Shown here piece by piece: positions 18,201 to 21,150 of a stretch of 21,150 nt of DNA. The notes under the pieces were generated by a model. The model ran no database searches, was not told where the DNA came from, and saw only the letters and a program-made list of their open reading frames with translations. Position 1 is the stretch's first letter; each line of letters opens with the position of its first letter. This stretch comes from a virus. The stretch covers positions 1 to 21,150 of IMG/VR virus record IMGVR_UViG_3300044640_000629. One strand, 5' to 3'. A program made the translations under genes and the position numbers.

Positions 18201-21150
18201 TGCTCTTAGTATCATTGAACCTTCAACAGTGTTCAGTGAACGTAACTGGAAAGAAACTGATTATAACGATATTCAAAAAGGCTTGTTGCCAAACAGTTCA
18301 ACACGTTCTTATGAAAGCGCACTGTATTATAATGTAAACGAAACAAACCTTGAGCAAGACGCAGACTTGTTGTCATTCTCATTGATCGGATATCGCCCAC
18401 GTGATTATCTTGCACTTGCAGATTTGACTGATATTACTCAGGTTAATGTTTACAAGAACTTGATTAAAAACAAAGGTACTAGAAATGCAGTTGAAGCATT
18501 TAAGGGCGCAAACTTGCCACAAGGTGGCATCGATTATGATGTATATGAAAACTGGGCTATCAAGTCAGGTGAGTTCGGTGGCGTATTAAACGAAAACTTT
18601 GTTGAATTTAAGGTTAATGAAAACAACATGACTGGCAATCCATCTATTGTATCATTGACTGAAGGCATGCCTACACCAGGCTCAATGCAAGAAGTTGAAT
18701 TGTACAATCTATACAATTATGGACGCCCTGTAAATTCACCAAACATTCTAAACACTACAACTGACACAGCACCTAACAATTTATATCCAGATGCAGGTTA
18801 TGTAAACTTCAATGACGTTAAGTTATCTGCATATTTCTTTGCAGGGTTGCCAAGAGGAGTGGATGCGAATAATCAAATTGTTCCTATTCAAGACTTCTAC
18901 GTTAGAGATTATCTATGGATGGCAAACTTCAAAGATAGGTGGAATGTATTCTCATGGAAGCCAGTTGGACAAGTACTACAGGTTCGTAACAATCTAAACA
19001 ATACTGCAACTGTAACATTTAATAAGCCACATAATTTTACTAAGTTACAACCAATGGCAATCATTAACTTCTCACCTTCAGTAGATGGTTATTATATTGT
19101 AACTGATATCGTTAACTTAAACGAAGTTACTATCAACTTAACAATTACTAATGCGAATCAAACTACTATACAAGGTTATGGTATTGGTTTAGCATTCCAA
19201 TCACAACGTGTAACTTCACCATCTGAGATTGCCGATCTTGCTTTATTAGAAGCAGAATTTATTAAGAACAAAGTTTGGGTCGATGAAAATACAGATGGTG
19301 AGTGGGCAGTATATCGCAAGTCAATCAACTATCAGTATCAAAAAGAATTGACTAAGACTAGTGCAACTACATTTGGTTCAGCAGTTTCATATACTCCTGC
19401 AATGGGTTACTTAGTCAGTGACGCTGGACAGGGTAAAGTATATCGTTATGCATACAATGCACTAGCAAGTGAATATGAATTAGCAGAAACATTATTACCA
19501 GTAGTTGATGCAGGATCCTTTGTTATTGGCCAAATATATAAAATATTAACAGTTGGCACAACTAATTTTACTTTAATAGGAGCCTCATCAAATACTGTAG
19601 GAACTCAATTTACTGCGACTGGTATAGGTTCTGGAACTGGCACTGCAAATCACATTAATGCAACATCATTTGGTACAACTATTGTACACAGTGATGACTT
19701 GTATGTAATTTCAGAACCAACTAGTGCTACACCTAAAGTATACATTTATACTTTAAACAACACCATTCTATCTGATGATATCGTAACTTATCAGGCTGCA
19801 ATTGCGGCTCCTGGTGGTGTAACTGATTGGGGTTCTGCACTTGCTATCTCTGATGACAGTAACTGGATTTATATTTCAGATATCGACAACAATCAAGTAT
19901 ATGTCTATCGCAGAGATCAAATTGAAACAACTGCTGGATACTTTACTGTAGGACAAACCTACACAATCACTACAGTAGGTGATACTGACTGGGTTGCAGC
20001 CGGCGCAATTGAAGGCAAGGTAGGCATCACGTTTGTTGCATTAAATGTCGGCAGTGCAACAATAGTAGGAGGAATACCAGCCGGCACCGCAATGCAAGTT
20101 ACATATAAGCAATCAACTATCATTGACGGGTCAGTTCAAGGTTTGGTATCAGGAGATGATTTCAGTAAGTCATTGACAACTGATTACAACGGGGATACAA
20201 TTGTCATTGGTGCCCCGAATAAAGATTACAGTGCCTCAATTACTAATTGGGGTACAGCATATCTATACCAAAGAACAGTACAGAACATTGAAGCACAGTA
20301 TAACACAGTTGGAACTGATCCACAAGTATTCCAACTAGCATGGACTCCTGACACTGAAACGGTAGGGGCAACTTCAACAAACTCATCCGGGAATGTTATT
20401 ACTTGTGTAAGTACATCGGGTCTAGCAATCAATGATCCTATTATGTTTTCAGGAACTATATTACAAAATAGTAATATTTCTCCTAATACAGTGTATTATG
20501 TTAATACTATTCCAAATGGAACTACATTCACTATTAAAACTTTACGAAGTAGTTCAACTGTATTAGAATTAGGAACTGTGGCAACATCAACTATTGTTGC
20601 AGGTTCTTTTGTAGTAGGACAAACCTATGTGATTGCATCAGTTGGTTCTACTAATTTTACATTGATAGGAGCATCATCAAATACAGTTGGAACATTATTT
20701 ACTGCAACGGGTGTTGGTACAGGTACAGGTACAGCAAATGTAGCGGCAGTTGCAAACGTACAAGTCAATCCACTGTACGTTTTTGTTAACGGTAGTCTAG
20801 TACAAGACAATAACTATGGTGTTGTTGGATCATCATTGATTTACACAGGTACATTACGTGCAGGTGATGTTGTCACCGTAAGTGGCAATCAGTTCCAACT
20901 AGCACAGACATTTACATCTGACTTTACTAATAGAACTAATTTCACATATTCTTATGCAATGGATATCACTTCACCTGCATCTGAACTATTGATTGGATCT
21001 CCATACGAAATCGACAATGATAATGTCGAGGGTGCAGTATATCGTTATACTAATGGCGGCGCCAAATATGGTGTAGTAATTGGTGCTAATGAATGTAATG
21101 TTACTACTAACAGAACAGTATTGTTGAATGGATATTTTGTAGCATTAACA
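12229..21150 (+). CDS. Giant modular virion structural protein in gp7 position (3' end outside window)
   Basis: The frame is open from ATG 12229 to the window edge, 2974 codons with no stop (checked codon by codon). An in-frame TGA at 12202 and no intervening ATG fix the start; its ribosome site is weak. Opening sequence RTLNFLPEIFQTPTNAEFLG. Conserved-looking islands are PVDPDYITIARNAISRNAW (about 600-620), GHDGSYTKLYGDYN with RDQALLEFETRIYNN (about 1343-1380), GYWRGVYEFFYD to YGPAPYTSDNGILWGDLELG (about 1458-1515), and YKNLIKNKGTRNAVEAF (about 2075-2091). From about 2380 onward lie FG-GAP-like propeller blades interrupted by repeated insert modules. T4 gp7 (about 1032 residues) follows gp6, contains a propeller and a 'TKG' helix motif, so gp7-equivalence is plausible but unproven; another large wedge or fibre-network protein is possible. 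No membrane segment or signal peptide seen. Confidence 0.7.
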   Translation, partial: MATNRVRTLNFLPEIFQTPTNAEFLGATLDQLVNPPNTTKIQGYVGSKFGYGVNAKDYYVIEPTKVRTDYQLDPGVIFTKTNSPVAQDFITYPGIVDALNLQGAVTNNNSRLFTSQFYSWDSFTDLDKIINFNEYYWLPTGAPAVTVASATVFATNDFVVTDLTNGYSIRSLGSESGTINPTLTLLRGGTYRFLVNQPSQFWIQGEPGVTGYSLTQPNLPVRDVYGVSNNGATQGVVTFTVPSKNAQDEYNFPGNNVVDVVSTTPFSEINSQRLADVGNIDGITALEGLRVMFYETGVPNEIGYVQAFFGETNYDTNNDLIVPPLTLTIASTTTSYLQLASGDTSVLTEGQTVTFDNPVFGSVVGGNIYYVNNILSSTTFTIASELNGPDLVLTVGSGAMTMNANQGLYEEGFYTNVAENFYRIEYVGDPSDPVLRLIPDGLIPTEQRITAAFGTQWVSRNFYRNTLGVIALIPYISAPLDTLYYQDGTTASKVGVIRIIESNLTNTINVEEDILGKTNYTSTNGIVFTNGLKVEFDGDVIPASYLSGQYYVEGVGTAIELVPVDSLVSPEDFALSSFNPYDILPYDIGNYDSNLFVPVDPDYITIARNAISRNAWARSNRWFHIDVINNTASYNNNPNIVTTYATAANKAKRPIIEFYPNLKLFDSGSYGKRAIDFIDTRTTDALSTVSGSENFYPDVEVYTAYTASITPLTTTTATIAVPASDISGAFQVGMYIADSLSVLPTNTQITAISGTTTLTLNVNWPTATSIGSTTNVSIIGTDTTVNNYALFPEARIVFAADTDFNVRNKIYVANFSTLTPSSTPVITLTVAEEGECLPDDQVAVLRGYNYQGKSFYYTGVEWNQAQQKVTVNQAPLFDIYDDNGISLGDVDVYRSTSFAGSTLFSYGIGSGLDDSILGFPVRYSSIDNVGDISFDVTLNSQTFDYVQGSNSITAKVNTGYVHNYVTRGNYVRELGWQTAVAPSEQYQNFSFDYDIANPATTFTCDVAALPDLATDEKGWPRIQVYINNNYLNPSDYVYTVGTNTTTISLGVTPVESTVIQVLVLSDQVSSTAYYGIPINLNNNPFNQDVTTANVGDIRSQYRDIFINAPNTTGEIFGSNNFRDLGNLVPYGTKIIQNSASLALPGTFLRKQEHNLFDALLFNGREYVKYKQLLVDTVNNTDYVQRYTPATILDLALDAITASKSELQAFFWSDMLPSKAPFRSNTYTFNNDLDNAIYPLTKVYNFDSANYEGVLVYLNRTVDGIPLQKQLLKGQEYIISSDAPSLTVTINLLAGDKITINEYNQTYGSYVPNTPTKLGLYPAFEPQVVLDSDYIQPTYFIKGHDGSYTKLYGDYNPTTGILVDFRDQALLEFETRIYNNLKLSTLVPIERYEIVPGFFRDSSYSYAEFLEIYSSGFLNWVGQNRIDYKTQYFNRLDEYTYNYTNSGNKLTRTPIEQGYWRGVYEFFYDTSTPNETPWEMLAFVNQPDWWTSRYGPAPYTSDNGILWGDLELGLIWNNGNPYIQPELARPGLSNIIPVDSNGDLVSPFVSIVGNYNPNTFQKDWKVGDDSPAEFSYRRSSTYPFDLTRIFALTRPAEFFNLGVDLDNYKYNEEFNQYLVNNRSHLVISDIEIYGNGTAKTSYINWIVDYEKQLGITATQNITTLLDNLDVRLVYRLAGYSDKTLLKFYVEKGTPNSRNASLLIPDESYSVLLYDNQPFDRLSYSSVVIQQDQGTWSIYGNGQTFAYFNILNPIQNGNFNNIQVENLKVKIAKDYTTTETVVPYGTKFYSVQEVAQFLMSYGAWLVDRGMVFEEIENGVGITWQLMVQEFLYWTQTGWEDGSVVTLNPSATVIKVDKESTIVQPLTLQQTNFVLNQNLYPISINQLCITRDDTAFRAHTLNQGDTMSYGQFDLSNFEHGIVFDNTTLFNDIIYNLVTGLRQNRVTVRGTKTAEWNGTVNAYGFILNQDNVKEWDTTVKYTRGEIVLYKNKYWTALSIIEPSTVFSERNWKETDYNDIQKGLLPNSSTRSYESALYYNVNETNLEQDADLLSFSLIGYRPRDYLALADLTDITQVNVYKNLIKNKGTRNAVEAFKGANLPQGGIDYDVYENWAIKSGEFGGVLNENFVEFKVNENNMTGNPSIVSLTEGMPTPGSMQEVELYNLYNYGRPVNSPNILNTTTDTAPNNLYPDAGYVNFNDVKLSAYFFAGLPRGVDANNQIVPIQDFYVRDYLWMANFKDRWNVFSWKPVGQVLQVRNNLNNTATVTFNKPHNFTKLQPMAIINFSPSVDGYYIVTDIVNLNEVTINLTITNANQTTIQGYGIGLAFQSQRVTSPSEIADLALLEAEFIKNKVWVDENTDGEWAVYRKSINYQYQKELTKTSATTFGSAVSYTPAMGYLVSDAGQGKVYRYAYNALASEYELAETLLPVVDAGSFVIGQIYKILTVGTTNFTLIGASSNTVGTQFTATGIGSGTGTANHINATSFGTTIVHSDDLYVISEPTSATPKVYIYTLNNTILSDDIVTYQAAIAAPGGVTDWGSALAISDDSNWIYISDIDNNQVYVYRRDQIETTAGYFTVGQTYTITTVGDTDWVAAGAIEGKVGITFVALNVGSATIVGGIPAGTAMQVTYKQSTIIDGSVQGLVSGDDFSKSLTTDYNGDTIVIGAPNKDYSASITNWGTAYLYQRTVQNIEAQYNTVGTDPQVFQLAWTPDTETVGATSTNSSGNVITCVSTSGLAINDPIMFSGTILQNSNISPNTVYYVNTIPNGTTFTIKTLRSSSTVLELGTVATSTIVAGSFVVGQTYVIASVGSTNFTLIGASSNTVGTLFTATGVGTGTGTANVAAVANVQVNPLYVFVNGSLVQDNNYGVVGSSLIYTGTLRAGDVVTVSGNQFQLAQTFTSDFTNRTNFTYSYAMDITSPASELLIGSPYEIDNDNVEGAVYRYTNGGAKYGVVIGANECNVTTNRTVLLNGYFVALT
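13207..13440 (+). repeat. Insert module B, copy 1 (YYVN...TTFTI)
   Basis: Encodes residues about 327-404 of the giant protein: a Thr/Ser-rich strand start, a 'GQTVTF' strand, then GNIYYVNNILSSTTFTIAS and a terminal VLTVGSGAMT. The same plan recurs at 20371-20580. It looks like an immunoglobulin-like beta module placed between more conserved islands. Confidence 0.5.
14341..14580 (+). other. Putative beta insert module C
   Basis: Encodes residues about 705-784: TTTTATIAVPAS, VGMYIADS, then ITAISGTTTLTLNVNW. The Thr-rich strands and 'ITAISGTTTLTL' pattern resemble add-on beta domains of phage structural proteins. Only one copy is seen in the window. Confidence 0.35.
19510..19650 (+). repeat. 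Insert module A, copy 1
   Basis: 47 codons (AGSFVIGQIYKI..., ending GTGTAN) sitting between two propeller blades. Hand alignment with copy 3 gives 38 of 47 identical residues, but about half of the shared residues use different codons. Confidence 0.8.
19933..20100 (+). repeat. Insert module A, copy 2 (diverged)
   Basis: Starts AGYFTVGQTYTITTVGDTDW and keeps the 'F-x-V-G-Q-x-Y-x-I-x-x-V-G-x-T' frame of module A, but is strongly diverged after it and ends PAGTAMQV. It follows the second propeller blade. Confidence 0.6.
20371..20580 (+). repeat. Insert module B, copy 2 (YYVN...TTFTI)
   Basis: Residues about 2715-2784 of the giant protein. NTVYYVNTIPNGTTFTIKT matches the core of copy 1 at 13207-13440, preceded by an INDPIMFSG strand. 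It lies directly in front of module A copy 3, so two inserts are stacked between blades three and four. Confidence 0.5.
20599..20739 (+). repeat. Insert module A, copy 3
   Basis: 47 codons from AGSFVVGQTYVIASVG to GTGTGTAN. The middle stretch TNFTLIGASSNTVGT is identical to copy 1 in protein but not in codons. Confidence 0.8.

Larger units (their letters stand above)
19369..21060 (+). other. FG-GAP-like beta-propeller region of giant protein
   Basis: At least four blade-like units end in a 'G-x-V-Y-x-Y' strand: TTFGSAVSYTPAMGYLVSD to KVYRYAYN (19369-19461); WGSALAISDDSNWIYISD to QVYVYRR (19828-19917); GDDFSKSLTTDYNGDTIVIG with APN and later TAYLYQRT (20152-20277); and FTYSYAMDITSPASELLIGS to GAVYRYTN (20941-21054). 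The third has a DYNGD loop like the calcium loop of integrin-type FG-GAP repeats. The region runs off the window edge, so the blade count is unknown. Confidence 0.55.

Noticed and set aside
14147-20810. Short open frames on both strands inside 12229-21150
   Set aside because: The + strand frame beginning at 12229 is open throughout and has coherent protein motifs; the short frames are out-of-frame or antisense by-products.
1-21150. CRISPR arrays, tRNA genes, insertion sequences or attachment sites
   Set aside because: No regularly spaced direct repeats with unique spacers, no cloverleaf-type sequence, no transposase and no terminal inverted repeats were seen, and gaps between genes are at most 51 bases.

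Overview
The window reads as the baseplate section of the late structural gene cluster of an AT-rich, T4-like myovirus, most likely an uncultured aquatic (marine or freshwater) phage. The evidence is a one-directional, almost gapless run of seven genes. Four of them match T4 baseplate families by motif: gp53, gp5, gp25 and gp6. Two flanking genes look like a gp48/gp54-type tail-tube-end protein and a giant gp7-position wedge protein. The aquatic assignment is inference: it rests on the enlarged proteins and on module types I associate with marine T4-like phages. No database search was possible.

Layout, all on the + strand: 1-942, the 3' part of a gp48/gp54-like baseplate/tube protein; 942-1256, gp53-like wedge protein; 1258-4206, a 982-residue structural protein with disordered linkers and a hub-like C-terminal region; 4211-8332, a 1373-residue gp5-like spike with an OB fold and an octapeptide beta-helix needle, but no lysozyme domain and a very long Ala/Gly-rich extension; 8351-8806, gp25-like wedge protein; 8858-12220, an enlarged gp6-like wedge protein; 12229-21150 and beyond, a giant structural protein of at least 2974 codons that ends in an FG-GAP-like beta-propeller carrying repeated inserted modules. 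Genes overlap or are separated by 1 to 51 bases. Shine-Dalgarno-like sites often sit in the end of the preceding gene, which suggests co-transcription. Two T4/cyanophage-type late promoter motifs (ATAAATA core) lie before the gp25-like and gp6-like genes. No stretch longer than 51 bases lacks a gene, and I see no tRNA, CRISPR array, insertion sequence or credible reverse-strand gene.

Together the products would build the contractile-tail baseplate: tube-end cap (gene 1), hub and central spike (genes 3 and 4), and wedges (gp53, gp25, gp6 and the gp7-position protein). The most unusual parts are the long Ala/Gly-rich extension after the spike needle and the mosaic giant protein at the right edge. 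Functions of the 982-residue and giant proteins are inferred from position and partial motifs, not proven.
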